A DNA stretch of 64,000 nucleotides, from NCBI GenBank assembly GCA_016722025.1, contig JADKGZ010000016.1, positions 62,001-126,000 of the forward strand, read 5' to 3'. The position numbers were made by a program, and so were the translations under genes. Origin of the DNA: Acidimicrobiaceae bacterium (GTDB lineage Bacteria > Actinomycetota > Acidimicrobiia > Acidimicrobiales > Ilumatobacteraceae). The notes beneath the pieces are model-generated. The model did no database searches. It was given only the letters and a program-made list of their open reading frames with translations, and had not been told where the DNA came from. The stretch's first letter is position 1, and each line of letters opens with the position of its first letter. Below, in pieces: positions 48,481-56,993 of this stretch.

Positions 48481-48975
48481 TCAGCTGGCGAAGTCGTCGG
48501 GGCTGATGTCGTCGAGGAAGTCGCGGAACTCGTCGAGGATCGCTTCCTCGTCGCCCTCTTGCGCCTCCTCGGGTGCTTCCACCGCTGCTTCGTCGAGCAG
48601 TGCCTCCTCGGCGAAGATGGGCGCAGTGGTGCGCACCGACAGCGCAATGGCATCGCTGGGGCGGCTGGAGACCACGATCTCGCCGGCGGCGGTGCGCAGG
48701 TGCAGCTCGGCGAAGAACGTGTGCTCGCGCACTTCGGTGATGACCACCCGTTCCAGCGTCGCGCCCAGCGCGAGCATGACGGTGACCAACAAGTCGTGCG
48801 TGAGCGGCCGTGGGGGCACGATGCCCTCCATCGCGCTGTGGATGGCCGAGGCCTCTGGCCCACCGATGAGGATGGGCAGCACGCGTGGGCGCTCGGTCTC
48901 GTGCTCGCGCAGCATCACCACCGGTGTGTTGGCCGGCAACTCCACACGCACTCCGAGTAATTCCATGCGAATCAC
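48481..48975 (-). CDS. Bifunctional nuclease-family protein (BFN, DUF151)
   Basis: 164 residues from ATG 48975. The family core is complete: MELLGVRVELPANTPVVMLRE, RVLPILIGGPEASAIHSAMEG, RPLTHDLLVTVMLALGATLERV and SSRPSDAIALSVRT. The C-terminal 35 residues are acidic (EEAQEGDEEAILDEFRDFLDD). Plant homologues have nuclease activity; the bacterial role is unclear. It is the counterpart of Rv1829. The downstream part of the ftsR frame overlaps its start only if the ftsR frameshift is ignored. Confidence 0.9.
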   Translation of the reverse strand: MIRMELLGVRVELPANTPVVMLREHETERPRVLPILIGGPEASAIHSAMEGIVPPRPLTHDLLVTVMLALGATLERVVITEVREHTFFAELHLRTAAGEIVVSSRPSDAIALSVRTTAPIFAEEALLDEAAVEAPEEAQEGDEEAILDEFRDFLDDISPDDFAS

Positions 48976-49003
48976 AGCGTGATGGTACCGCGCTTCGCCG
49001 CGA

Positions 49004-49967
49004 TCAGGCCTCGAGGTGATGCTGCAACGCGGAGCTCAAGATGGCGGCGCGCAGCTCGCCTCCTTGACGTGACAGTTCGGTGAGCAGCGCCGATGCTTGC
49101 TGCCTGCTCTGCGGGTTGCGCTGGCGGATGAGTGGCAGCACCAGCTGCTCGAACAACGCAGCTTCTCGTTCGGCCGCCTGGCGCCAGGCGCGCAGGTGCC
49201 GCGGCTCGACACCGCGGGCCAAGGAACCCGGCAGCGGCACGGGCGATGGCCAGGTCGTCTGCCGAGTACAGCGTTGGTGCCCGTGCCACGCCAGCGAGCA
49301 GGCCGAACGACTCGAGCTCGGCCAGCTGCTTGCTGGTGATGCCTGGCATGGCACACAGCTCGCGGCCATAGGTGTCGTGCGCTGTCTCGACCGGAGGGGG
49401 GTGCGTTGGCGGCGAAGAACGCCGCAGGGGGTTCGCGTGGGACGCTGGACGACGCCAGGCCGTTGGCGGCGGGGCGTCGATGGCTGCCGATGGTGCCGAG
49501 ACGAGTGCGACCACCGTTGGTGCCTCGATGGGCGGCGGCGACACCGACGGTGCCAGCCTGAGCTGTGCGGCCGGGTGGTGCCCCGTGGGGACCACGGTGC
49601 CTTCCGGCAGATCGAGGTCGCCGGTCTCGTCGAAGCCACCATCGGTCGAGCCCGGATGCCGCTCCAGCACGGTCACGTTGCGAATGCCACGGGGCGGCGT
49701 GAGCGACCCGGAGTCGTCGATCTGGCCGTTCTCCAAACGGTCGCGGATGACCCGCAACGGAAGGAAGTTCTCCTTCTGCTCGCGCAGGATCACCCGCAGA
49801 CGATCGACGTCGAGGTCGTAGAACTTGCGATAGCCAGACGGTGTGCGCTCGGGGTCGATGAGGCCTTGGCTCTCGAGGAAGCGGATCTTGGAGATGGTGA
49901 CGTCGGGGAACTCCTCGAGCAGGAGCGCCAAGACCTCACCGATGGACAGGTACGGGTGTTCCGGCAT
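49004..49967 (-). CDS. ftsR: FtsR-like MerR regulator, one frameshift
   Basis: About 320 residues from ATG 49967. The N-terminal MerR domain (SIGEVLALLLEEFPDVTISKIRFLES, YRKFYDLDVDRLRVILREQ) and a long Pro/Ala linker are followed by a second helical domain. Near 49212 the protein moves to the frame with ARGVEPRHLRAWRQAAEREA and ELRAAILSSALQHHLEA ending at 49004; one extra base explains it. If uncorrected, the frame stops at 48972. Corynebacterial FtsR activates ftsZ, and the mycobacterial counterpart is Rv1828. Confidence 0.85.
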
Positions 49968-49970
49968 GGA

Positions 49971-50456
49971 CTACCCGTCGGTCTTCTGGAAGAACACGAG
50001 ACGGAACTTGCCGATCTGCAACTCGTCACCCTGCACCAACGGCGCCTCGTCGATGCGGGAGTTGTTGACGTAGGTGCCGTTCAACGAGCCGACATCGCGC
50101 ACCACGTACGACTGACCGGTGCGAATGATCTCCGCATGGCGCCGTGACACGGTGATGTCGTCGAGGCTGATCTCGCCATCGGTAGAACGACCGAGGCGCG
50201 TGATGGCGGCGTCGAGCGACATGGCAGCGCCCGCCTGCGGCCCGTTGCGCACCACCAGCGACGCGGCTCCGGCCGGCAGGTCGCCGAGGTTGACGACAAC
50301 ATCGTCCTCTGGCCCGGGGGCCTCTTGCAGTGGATCTACCTTTGCCAGCGTGATGGTGTGATCGGTGAGTCGATCGAGCACACCGCCGCACGACGAGCAG
50401 AAGGCGGCGTCGGGCGGGTTCCGATGACCGCACTGGTTGCAGAACACATACGCCAT
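49971..50456 (-). CDS. garA: GarA/OdhI-like FHA-domain protein with N-terminal zinc ribbon
   Basis: 161 residues from ATG 50456. The N-terminus has CNQCGHRNPPDAAFCSSC, a double-CxxC zinc ribbon in place of the usual Thr-rich GarA N-terminus. The FHA domain (about 80-155) has LGRSTDGEI, SRRHAEI and GSLNGTYVNN, the phosphothreonine-binding residues. In mycobacteria and corynebacteria GarA/OdhI controls 2-oxoglutarate dehydrogenase and glutamate metabolism. A conserved N-terminal ETT phosphosite is not obvious here. Operon with ftsR and gcvH. Confidence 0.87.
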   Translation of the reverse strand: MAYVFCNQCGHRNPPDAAFCSSCGGVLDRLTDHTITLAKVDPLQEAPGPEDDVVVNLGDLPAGAASLVVRNGPQAGAAMSLDAAITRLGRSTDGEISLDDITVSRRHAEIIRTGQSYVVRDVGSLNGTYVNNSRIDEAPLVQGDELQIGKFRLVFFQKTDG

Positions 50457-50467
50457 TGCGGCCAACC

Positions 50468-50848
50468 CTAACCGTCGATCAGTGCTTGATACGCCGCCGC
50501 GTCGAGCAACCCGTCGATCTGGCTCGCGTCGGTGAACTCGATCTCGCACAACCAGCCCGCACCGTACGGGTCGGAGTTCAGCGTCTCGGGCGCGTCGCCC
50601 AACGTGTCGTTGACCGCGACCACCGTGCCCGCCACCGGCGCGTACACATCGCTGACCGACTTCGTGCTCTCCACCTCGCCGAAGCTGTCGCCGGCCGCCA
50701 CCGATGAGCCGAGCGTGGGCACCTGCACGTACACCACATCACCCAGGGCGTCTTGCGCGTAATCGGTGATGCCGACACGAACCCGGTTGCCGTGAACGGC
50801 CACCCACTCGTGATCGCTGCTGTATCGAAGCTGCTCGGGAACCTGCAT
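50468..50848 (-). CDS. gcvH: Glycine cleavage H protein GcvH
   Basis: 126 residues from ATG 50848. LRYSSDHEWVAVHGNRVRVGI, DYAQDALGDVVYVQVP and the lipoyl-Lys motif GEVESTKSVSDVYAPV, with NDTLGDAPETLNSDPYGAGWL after it. H protein carries the aminomethyl group between P, T and L proteins. First gene of the minus-strand gcvH-garA-ftsR-BFN-merR-gcvT run. Confidence 0.96.
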   Translation of the reverse strand: MQVPEQLRYSSDHEWVAVHGNRVRVGITDYAQDALGDVVYVQVPTLGSSVAAGDSFGEVESTKSVSDVYAPVAGTVVAVNDTLGDAPETLNSDPYGAGWLCEIEFTDASQIDGLLDAAAYQALIDG

Positions 50849-50858
50849 GACCGTCACG

Positions 50859-51458
50859 TTAGCCGCGAGCGGCACGACCGGCCTTCAAGCTCTCGCGGAC
50901 GGTGGGCACGTAGGTGATGGCGGTGTAGTAGCTGAGCGCCAGGCCGGGTATGCCCATCAGCCACGCCGCGATGAGGAACAGCTGATGGCCCGGGAAGTCG
51001 CTGGTGCCCAGCATGAAACCTGGCAACGCGAACATCAGGAGGAACGTCGCGGTCTTGCCCCACCACGTGACATCGAAGCGCTTCATGCCGAAGAACAGCG
51101 TCGCCACCGCGATGACGCCGCCGAACACCACCTCGCGTACGACGACCATCCAGAAGAACCACAGCGGATCGATGCCCTTGATGATGATGCCGCCGATGCC
51201 CACGATGAACAGCAGGCGATCCGCGGTCGGGTCGAACATCTTGCCGAACTCGCTCACCTGGTTGAACCGGCGGGCCAGCCAGCCGTCGACCCAGTCGGTC
51301 GCCCCCAGCCCGCCCAGCAGAAAGGCCGCGCCGGCCACGTTGTCGCGCGTGAACAACATCCACAGGAACAGCGGAATGCAGCACAGGCGAGCCAACGTGA
51401 ACAGGTTCGGTGCAGTGAGGAACTGGTGCGACGAGAGCTGCTGATCGGTGGGTTCCAT
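50859..51458 (-). CDS. pgsA: CDP-alcohol phosphatidyltransferase (PgsA-like)
   Basis: 199 residues from ATG 51458. The signature D-G-x2-A-R-x8-G-x3-D-x3-D is DGWLARRFNQVSEFGKMFDPTADR (the stretch starts near residue 54). About six membrane helices are visible. It makes phosphatidylglycerol phosphate or another phospholipid from CDP-diacylglycerol. Its position next to gcvH resembles pgsA2 near gcvH in Mycobacterium. Confidence 0.9.
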   Translation of the reverse strand: MEPTDQQLSSHQFLTAPNLFTLARLCCIPLFLWMLFTRDNVAGAAFLLGGLGATDWVDGWLARRFNQVSEFGKMFDPTADRLLFIVGIGGIIIKGIDPLWFFWMVVVREVVFGGVIAVATLFFGMKRFDVTWWGKTATFLLMFALPGFMLGTSDFPGHQLFLIAAWLMGIPGLALSYYTAITYVPTVRESLKAGRAARG

Positions 51459-51555
51459 CGAACCGGAGCGTACAAGCGCGTGCCGCCGGCGGGAAGCACC
51501 ATCCGCGTGTCGCACGTGTCTTGAGCGGTGCGCTTGCATGCCTACGCTGCGACCT

Positions 51556-52383
51556 ATGACGCACACCCCTACGACTCCCGGCGCGCTCCATGGCCAGGTG
51601 GCCTTCATCACCGGCGCCGGTTCCGGCCTCGGTGCCGCCTTCGCCCGCCGCCTGGCACGCGACGGCGCCACCATCGTGATCAACGACCTCAGCCCCAACG
51701 CCGCTGCCGAGGTTGCAGCCGAGGTGGGCGGCGAGACGGCGATCTTCGACGTCTGCGACTCGGTGGCGTTCGATGCCGAGATCGACAAGGCAGTGGCCCG
51801 CCACGGGCGGATCGACATCCTCGTCAACAACGCCGGCATCGCGCCACCCACCGACACCGATCGGGTGCAGCAGGCGATCGCCAACCAGATGGCTCGCATG
51901 GAGGGCCGCATCGACGACCTGGTGCCGCCCAACAGCACCGTCGAGCTCAGCGACGAGGATTGGGACCGCATGATCAAGGTGCACCTCTACGGCACCTTCT
52001 ACGGCACTCGTGCGGCCCTGCGGCACATGACGCCTGCTCGCAGTGGCGCCGTCGTCAACGTCTCGTCGGTGCTCGGCCTGCGGCCCATGGCCGGCGCGAT
52101 GCACTACGCCACCGCCAAAGCGGGCATCATCGCGCTCACCAAATCGGTCGGCCAGGAGGTCGCACCGTACGGCATCCGGGTGAACGCCGTGTGCCCCGGC
52201 TGGATCGACACGCCCTTGCTGGGGGCGATGGACCCGATGATGATGGCCGGCATCGTGATGCAGATCCCCAAGGGGCGTATGGGCCGCCCCGACGAGCTGG
52301 CCGAGCTGGTGCGCTTCCTGTGCGGCCCGGAGAGCAGCTACTGCAACGGCGACGTGTTCGCCGCGTCCGGGGGGTTCGCCTGA
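51556..52383 (+). CDS. Short-chain dehydrogenase/reductase (SDR)
   Basis: 275 residues from ATG 51556. Classical SDR elements: TGAGSGLG (cofactor), NNAG, catalytic Ser in VNVSSVLG, Y-x3-K in HYATAKAG, and CPGWIDTPLL. It should oxidise or reduce a hydroxy/keto group with NAD(P). Residues DTDRVQQAIANQMARMEGRI add an insertion between strand 4 and helix 4. The stop overlaps the HIT gene start by one base. Confidence 0.92.
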   Translation: MTHTPTTPGALHGQVAFITGAGSGLGAAFARRLARDGATIVINDLSPNAAAEVAAEVGGETAIFDVCDSVAFDAEIDKAVARHGRIDILVNNAGIAPPTDTDRVQQAIANQMARMEGRIDDLVPPNSTVELSDEDWDRMIKVHLYGTFYGTRAALRHMTPARSGAVVNVSSVLGLRPMAGAMHYATAKAGIIALTKSVGQEVAPYGIRVNAVCPGWIDTPLLGAMDPMMMAGIVMQIPKGRMGRPDELAELVRFLCGPESSYCNGDVFAASGGFA

Positions 52384-52796
52384 TGGCCACCATCTTCACC
52401 CGCATCATCAACGGCGAGATTCCCGGCACCTTCGTGCACCGCGACGACCGATGCGTGGCCTTCCTGTCGATCAACCCGCTGGCACACGGGCACACGTTGG
52501 TCGTGCCCATCGCCGAGGTCGACCACTGGGTGAACCTGCCATCGGATCTGGCGGCTCATCTGTTCGCTGTGTCGCATCGCATCGGCCGCGCGCAGCAGGC
52601 GGCGTTCCGATGCGAGCGGGTGGGCTTGATCATCGCCGGCTACGAGGTGCCGCACACGCATGTGCACGTGATCCCCACCGATCACATGGGCCAACTCAAC
52701 TTCGCCAACGCGGCCACGGAAGTGGACCGCACGGAGATGGACCATGCCGCCCACGCCATTCGTCTGGCGCTACAGGCCCAGGGTCAACCCGGCTGA
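52383..52796 (+). CDS. HIT-family nucleotide hydrolase
   Basis: 137 residues from ATG 52383. FTRIINGEIPGTFVHRDDRC is the HINT-type start, and the histidine triad is HTHVHVIP with the catalytic middle His. HINT proteins hydrolyse aminoacyl-AMP or phosphoramidates. The start overlaps the SDR stop (TGATG), so they are cotranscribed. The last 27 bp overlap the 3' end of the convergent SRAP gene. Confidence 0.9.
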   Translation: MATIFTRIINGEIPGTFVHRDDRCVAFLSINPLAHGHTLVVPIAEVDHWVNLPSDLAAHLFAVSHRIGRAQQAAFRCERVGLIIAGYEVPHTHVHVIPTDHMGQLNFANAATEVDRTEMDHAAHAIRLALQAQGQPG

Positions 52797-53540
52797 TCCG
52801 TCGGTCGCCGTGGGTGCCCCAGTGGGTGCCGTCGTCGGTGCCGTCAGTTCGGGGCCCTTGTTGCGCACGTTGTTGACGGCCGTGCTCACGGCGTGCATGG
52901 TGAGCACGTCGTCGGGCGCCGGCACGAGCAGCTGTTGCAGGCCGGCAAGATCGGTGTTGGTGGGGTCGAGCCACTGGGCCCAGCTACTGGCGGGCAACAG
53001 CACCGGCATGCGGTCGTGCACCGGGGCCATGGTGTCGTTGGCGGCGGTGGTGATGATGGTGCAGCTGTGCAACCACGCGGCCTCGGGCCCGGCGGCCTTG
53101 TCGCGCCACGTGGCCCACAGCCCGGCCACCGCCAACGGCTGATCGTCGGCACGATGGATGAACATCGGGGTCTTCATCGGCTTGCCGGCCTTGCTGAGCT
53201 GTGCGTGCTCACCCGCCTGTTGCCACTCGTAAAAACCTTCCATCGGGATGATCAGCCGATGCTTCTTGAACAGGCCCTTGAACGCCGGCTTCTCGCCGAT
53301 GGTCTCGGCGCGAGCGTTGATCATCTTCGAGCCGATCTTGAGGTCTTTCGCCCAGCTGGGCACCAGGCCCCAGTGGAAGACCTGCACCTCGCGGGCACCG
53401 TCGGCGGCCTGCACCACCCCATAGACGTCGTTGGTCGGTGCCACGTTGAAGTTCTCCGGCAGCGTCTCACCCTCGAACGACGCACCGAAGAACTGCGCGA
53501 TCTTGTCAGGCGAGTGGGACGAGACGAAGCGACCGCACAT
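52770..53540 (-). CDS. SRAP-domain protein (YedK/HMCES, SOS response-associated)
   Basis: 256 residues from ATG 53540. The catalytic Cys2 (MCGRFVS), NFNVAPTN, IPMEGFYEWQQ with the catalytic Glu, and APVHDRMPVLL with the His are all present. HMCES/YedK crosslinks to abasic sites in single-stranded DNA and protects them. The C-terminal 35 residues (NKGPELTAPTTAPTG...) are a disordered tail, and its end overlaps the HIT gene tail to tail by 27 bp. Confidence 0.95.
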   Translation of the reverse strand: MCGRFVSSHSPDKIAQFFGASFEGETLPENFNVAPTNDVYGVVQAADGAREVQVFHWGLVPSWAKDLKIGSKMINARAETIGEKPAFKGLFKKHRLIIPMEGFYEWQQAGEHAQLSKAGKPMKTPMFIHRADDQPLAVAGLWATWRDKAAGPEAAWLHSCTIITTAANDTMAPVHDRMPVLLPASSWAQWLDPTNTDLAGLQQLLVPAPDDVLTMHAVSTAVNNVRNKGPELTAPTTAPTGAPTATDGSAGLTLGL

Positions 53541-53589
53541 CGCGCCGACGGTAGCCGAGCGGAAAGTCGGGCGCTGGTAGGTTCACCCG

Positions 53590-54129
53590 ATGGATCGTCC
53601 CGATGTCATCGGCAGTGAGTGGCTCGTGGCCAAGCACTCCCAGGTCACCGCCACCGGAGCCTGGCGAACCGAGCCCATTGCCGGCGTGCGCTTCCGCCCC
53701 ACGCGGCCGGTACCGCACGAAGACGGCGTGGTCACCGAGATCGCGCGGTCCGACTGGCCCGAGATCGATCACGACATCGTGCACGTGCACGTCACCACCA
53801 CCCAGCCCGGCAGGGTGCGAGCCTGGGGTCTGCACCAGCGATCCACCGACCGACTGGTGGTGATGAAGGGGCTGGTGTCGATCGTGGTCTTCGATGGTCG
53901 CAACGATTCACCCACGAAGGGGTCGCTCAACGAGTTCAAGCTCAGCGAGCGCAACCCGGGCATCATCGTCGTGCCGCCGAACCTGTTCCACGGGTGGAAG
54001 AACATCGGCACCGACGAGGCCTACATCATCAACATGCCCACCAGCCCGTACGACTACGAGCATCCCGACGCGCTCGACCTGCCCTACGACTCGGCGGCGG
54101 CGTCGTCGGTCGTGCCGTGGCGGTGGTGA
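53590..54129 (+). CDS. RmlC-like cupin (dTDP-4-dehydrorhamnose 3,5-epimerase-like)
   Basis: 179 residues from ATG 53590. A beta-barrel pattern with WGLHQRSTDRLVVMKGLVSIVVFDGR, FKLSERNPGIIVVPPNLFHGWKN and YDYEHPDALDLPYD resembles the RmlC/WxcM epimerase-like cupins. No Lys/His/Tyr set can be assigned with confidence. The stop overlaps the start of a glycosyltransferase gene by four bases, which supports a polysaccharide role. Confidence 0.8.
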   Translation: MDRPDVIGSEWLVAKHSQVTATGAWRTEPIAGVRFRPTRPVPHEDGVVTEIARSDWPEIDHDIVHVHVTTTQPGRVRAWGLHQRSTDRLVVMKGLVSIVVFDGRNDSPTKGSLNEFKLSERNPGIIVVPPNLFHGWKNIGTDEAYIINMPTSPYDYEHPDALDLPYDSAAASSVVPWRW

Positions 54130-54977
54130 CCCCTCGCCCACTACCCAGGGTCACGGTGGTGATCCCCACCTACAACTGGGCCACGGTGCTGCCCTGGTCC
54201 ATCGGCAGCGTGCTGGCGCAGTCGTTCGCCGAGTGGGAGCTCTGGGTCATCGGCGACGGGTGCACCGACGAGTCGGCGGCGACGGTGGCCACGTTCGACG
54301 ATCCGAGAGTTCATTGGCACAACCTGGCGGTCAACGGCCGCAGTCAGGTCGGGCCCAACAACGCTGCCTTGGCCCGGGCTGACGGCGGGTACGTGGCCTA
54401 CCTGGGCCACGACGACCTGTGGCTGCCGCACCACCTGCAGATCTTGGTGGGTGCGCTCGATGCAGGCGCCGCGTTCGCCTTCGGCCGGCAGCTCCGCATC
54501 GATCCGGGGCAGCGGCCGTACGTATCACCGCCCGACGGCTACTCGTACAGCAGTGGCGACTGGCTGGCGCCCACCTCGATGATGCATCGCCGCGACGACG
54601 CCCGCGCTGTCGGCGGATGGCGCTTCCCCGACGCGGCCAGCACGATGGATGCAGAGAGCGATCTGTGGGCCCGCCTCACCCGGTGGTGCGGCCACCCCGC
54701 GTTGCTCGGCGAGGTCACGTCACTGAAGCTCCCTGCCGCGCTGCGCTCCGGCGTGTACCGCGAGCGGCCGTGCGACGAGCAGGCAGCCTGGTGGGCTCGC
54801 ATCTGCGCGGCAGCAGATCCTGCTGCCTTCGTCGCCGAGGCGCTCGCCGATGGCGAGCTGCGACCACCCGCCCGCTACGAAACCGGCCCGGCCTCGGCGG
54901 CGCTGCAGGACGGCACCCTCACCGCCGTCGAACGCCATCGCCTGGCCCGCACCCACAAGGGCCTCGACGACTCCTAG
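54126..54977 (+). CDS. Family 2 glycosyltransferase
   Basis: 283 residues from GTG 54126, overlapping the cupin stop. VTVVIPTYNWATVLPWSIGSVL is the GT-A nucleotide-sugar fold, GHDDLWLPHHLQ contains the D-x-D-like metal motif, and WWARICAAADPAAF lies in the C-terminal part. It transfers a sugar from a nucleotide donor. It is paired with the epimerase-like gene; acceptor unknown. The last 70 residues are unusual for GT2 enzymes. Confidence 0.88.
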   Translation: MTPRPLPRVTVVIPTYNWATVLPWSIGSVLAQSFAEWELWVIGDGCTDESAATVATFDDPRVHWHNLAVNGRSQVGPNNAALARADGGYVAYLGHDDLWLPHHLQILVGALDAGAAFAFGRQLRIDPGQRPYVSPPDGYSYSSGDWLAPTSMMHRRDDARAVGGWRFPDAASTMDAESDLWARLTRWCGHPALLGEVTSLKLPAALRSGVYRERPCDEQAAWWARICAAADPAAFVAEALADGELRPPARYETGPASAALQDGTLTAVERHRLARTHKGLDDS

Positions 54978-55007
54978 CGCCGCGCCAATGGCCACAACGA
55001 CGAGCGG

Positions 55008-56366
55008 TCAGGCGACGGCGAAGAGCCGCCAGGTGCCGTCGATGCCCTTCAACTCGTGGTCGCCACGGTCGTCGAAGTGGGCGGAACCTCCGAGCATCAT
55101 GTCGCGCACGGTGGACGACGCCCAGAACTCGCCGTCGGACGCGGCCTGCTCGACTCGCGCAGCGAGGTTCACGGCGATACCGGCGATGTCGAGGTCATCA
55201 CGGACCTCGATCTCCCCGGCGTGCACGCCGGCGCGGATCTGGATGCCGAGTCCGGCGAGCTCGTGGCACAGCGCACGACCACAATCGACGCCCTGCGACG
55301 GTGCATCGAACACGATCAACAACCCATCGCCGGTGCTCTTGACCACTCGGCCACCGTGGTGATCGACCAGCTTGCGAGCAAGCCGGTCGTGGTCATCGAG
55401 CACGGCGCGCCACGCGGCGTCGCCGAGCGCGCCCGACGTGCGGGTCGAGTCGACGATGTCGGTGAACACGACGGTCGCGAAACGACGCGCGGCCAACCGC
55501 TCGACCGGCGCGCCCGTCAGGAACTCGAGCATCGGATCAACGATCGCTCGCCAACTCGGTGACGCCCACGAGAAGTGGTCGTCGGCGTCGACCTCGACGT
55601 ATGTCGCGCCGGTGATGAGCTCGGCCAGCAACCTTCCTCCGGACACCGGGAGCACGCGATCACCCTTGAGGTGGACCACGAGTGTGGGGCTGGTGATGCG
55701 CTGCGCGGAGTCACCCGGATCGAGCATGAACACCGAGTCGAGCTGGCGTCGGAAGTCGCGCGGGCTCGCCGACAAGCGCTGGAAGCGGCTGACCCATCGC
55801 ACGAACGACTCGTTCCCCGACTGCGTGGGCATGATCCAGTCGACGAACTCCTGGGAGTTGTCGGGCCAACCGTTCGCGATGGAATCCCAGCGCTCCCGCA
55901 ACTGTGCGCCGGCGAGCACGGGAGCGTCGCCGCCCTTCACATGGTTCGGCAGTCGGTCCCAGTATCTGGCGGCAGGGAACGTGTTGTGCAGGATCAGACG
56001 ATCGACCCGCTCGGGGAACTCGGCGGCGAACAACTGACCCATCACGCCGCCCTCGGAGACGCCGAGCACCGACGCCCGATCCCAACCGACGGCATCCATC
56101 ACCGCAGTCATGTCGGCGATGCGCTCCGCGAGCGACGGCGCGCGGTCAGGGCGATCCGAGAGCCCGATCCCGCGCTTGTCGAACTGCACGACCGTCGCGT
56201 AGCGGGCCATCGTGTCGAGGATGCGCGTGGTCGTCTCGTGCTCCCAGCAGACCTCGATGTTCGAGACCAGACCGGGGACGAGCAACAGCCGCGGCCCCTC
56301 ACCGAAGTGCTGAAACGCGATGCGCAGATCACCGCTGGTTGCGTACCTGGTCTCGGGAACCGTCAC
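55008..56366 (-). CDS. Alpha/beta hydrolase fused to a class III adenylate/guanylate cyclase domain
   Basis: 452 residues from GTG 56366. Residues 1-270 are an alpha/beta hydrolase: VPGLVSNIEVCWEH, VVQFDKRGIGLSDRP, nucleophile elbow GVSEGG near 108, and DDHFSWA with the catalytic His. Residues 280-450 are a cyclase domain: FATVVFTDIVDSTRT (metal Asp), VKSTGDGLLIVFDAP and GIAVNLAARVEQAA. The cyclase makes cAMP or cGMP; the hydrolase-like part may sense a ligand. This fusion occurs in mycobacteria, among others. Confidence 0.92.
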   Translation of the reverse strand: MTVPETRYATSGDLRIAFQHFGEGPRLLLVPGLVSNIEVCWEHETTTRILDTMARYATVVQFDKRGIGLSDRPDRAPSLAERIADMTAVMDAVGWDRASVLGVSEGGVMGQLFAAEFPERVDRLILHNTFPAARYWDRLPNHVKGGDAPVLAGAQLRERWDSIANGWPDNSQEFVDWIMPTQSGNESFVRWVSRFQRLSASPRDFRRQLDSVFMLDPGDSAQRITSPTLVVHLKGDRVLPVSGGRLLAELITGATYVEVDADDHFSWASPSWRAIVDPMLEFLTGAPVERLAARRFATVVFTDIVDSTRTSGALGDAAWRAVLDDHDRLARKLVDHHGGRVVKSTGDGLLIVFDAPSQGVDCGRALCHELAGLGIQIRAGVHAGEIEVRDDLDIAGIAVNLAARVEQAASDGEFWASSTVRDMMLGGSAHFDDRGDHELKGIDGTWRLFAVA

Positions 56367-56874
56367 GAAGGCCAGCTTGCCACATCTTGTGCGCCGCCAT
56401 CGTCGGCAGCTCCAGAGCCACCCACTGAGTCGTGCCCACGAGATTGGGGAAGTCCTGCCGCGGAATCGTGTGAGTGCGCTCCACGCCGGCAATGACTACC
56501 AGTTGGTGACATGACACCCCTCGAAGCCCTCGGCTACCGCCGCGCTGCCGACCCCATCAACGGGCGGGTCGGCGGCGCGTCCTCGCCTGGGGCATCCTGA
56601 CGCCCTTGTTCGGGGCGACCCACCGGGGCCTGGTGTCGTCGCCAGCTGCTGGTCCGCCTCCGCCCCCACCCCGTGGCCCGGCGGCCCCGACTTGCCCTCT
56701 GGCTTGGGGGGGTGGCGGGTCCCCCGACCACCCAACGCAATGCAGCTTCGCCACGGCGAGCATAACCCAGCTTGCGGTCGGAATCCTTCAACCGGGGGCA
56801 TGGGAGTTTTGCCCCTGGGGTCGTGACTCCAATACACCGCCATCGGGAAGCCGATCGTGAACCCAGGAACGCGA
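56367..56874. other. Intergenic region, no gene seen
   Basis: About 500 bp between the cyclase-hydrolase start and the tRNA-Pro terminator. It contains a C/G-rich stretch (56650-56730) and GGGGCA/TGCCCC inverted repeats near 56798-56815. No reading frame shows homology; apparent frames across it are accidental. It should hold the promoter of the cyclase gene. Confidence 0.5.
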
Positions 56875-56911
56875 AAGGCCCGGTGCTGCGTTTCCGCAGG
56901 TACCGGGCCTT
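56875..56911 (-). terminator. Rho-independent terminator of the disrupted tRNA-Pro
   Basis: Stem arms AAGGCCCGGT (56875-56884) and ACCGGGCCTT (56902-56911) with an inner CTGCG/CGCAG stem and a TTTC loop; on the minus strand it is followed by TTTCGCG. It lies nine bases beyond the tRNA 3' end at 56920, where a native tRNA terminator is expected. Confidence 0.75.
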
Positions 56912-56919
56912 CTTCTGTG

Positions 56920-56963
56920 TCGGGCTGGCGGGATTCGAACCCACGACCTCTTGTCCCCCAGAC
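56920..56963 (-). repeat. Displaced 3' half of tRNA-Pro(GGG): attachment-site end of the integrated element
   Basis: On the minus strand this reads: anticodon loop CTGGGGG, stem ACAAG, then AGGTC, the T arm GTGGGTTCGAATCCCGC, acceptor strand CAGCCCG and discriminator A. The 5' half is absent: no CGGGCTG acceptor strand or D arm is found to the right, and pairing breaks off at the anticodon stem. Such a fragment is left when an element integrates into a tRNA 3' end. The intact copy should lie at the other end of the element. Confidence 0.78.
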
Positions 56964-56993
56964 GTAGCCGGTGGGCTGAAACCCCACCGCTAC
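56964..56993 (-). terminator. Inverted repeat at the left edge of the element
   Basis: Arms GTAGCCGGTGGG (56964-56975) and CCCACCGCTAC (56983-56993), with one bulged C, directly inside the attachment site and about 80 bp past the last gene of the minus-strand phage operon. It is a likely terminator for that operon, or an integrase/recombination structure. Confidence 0.5.
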
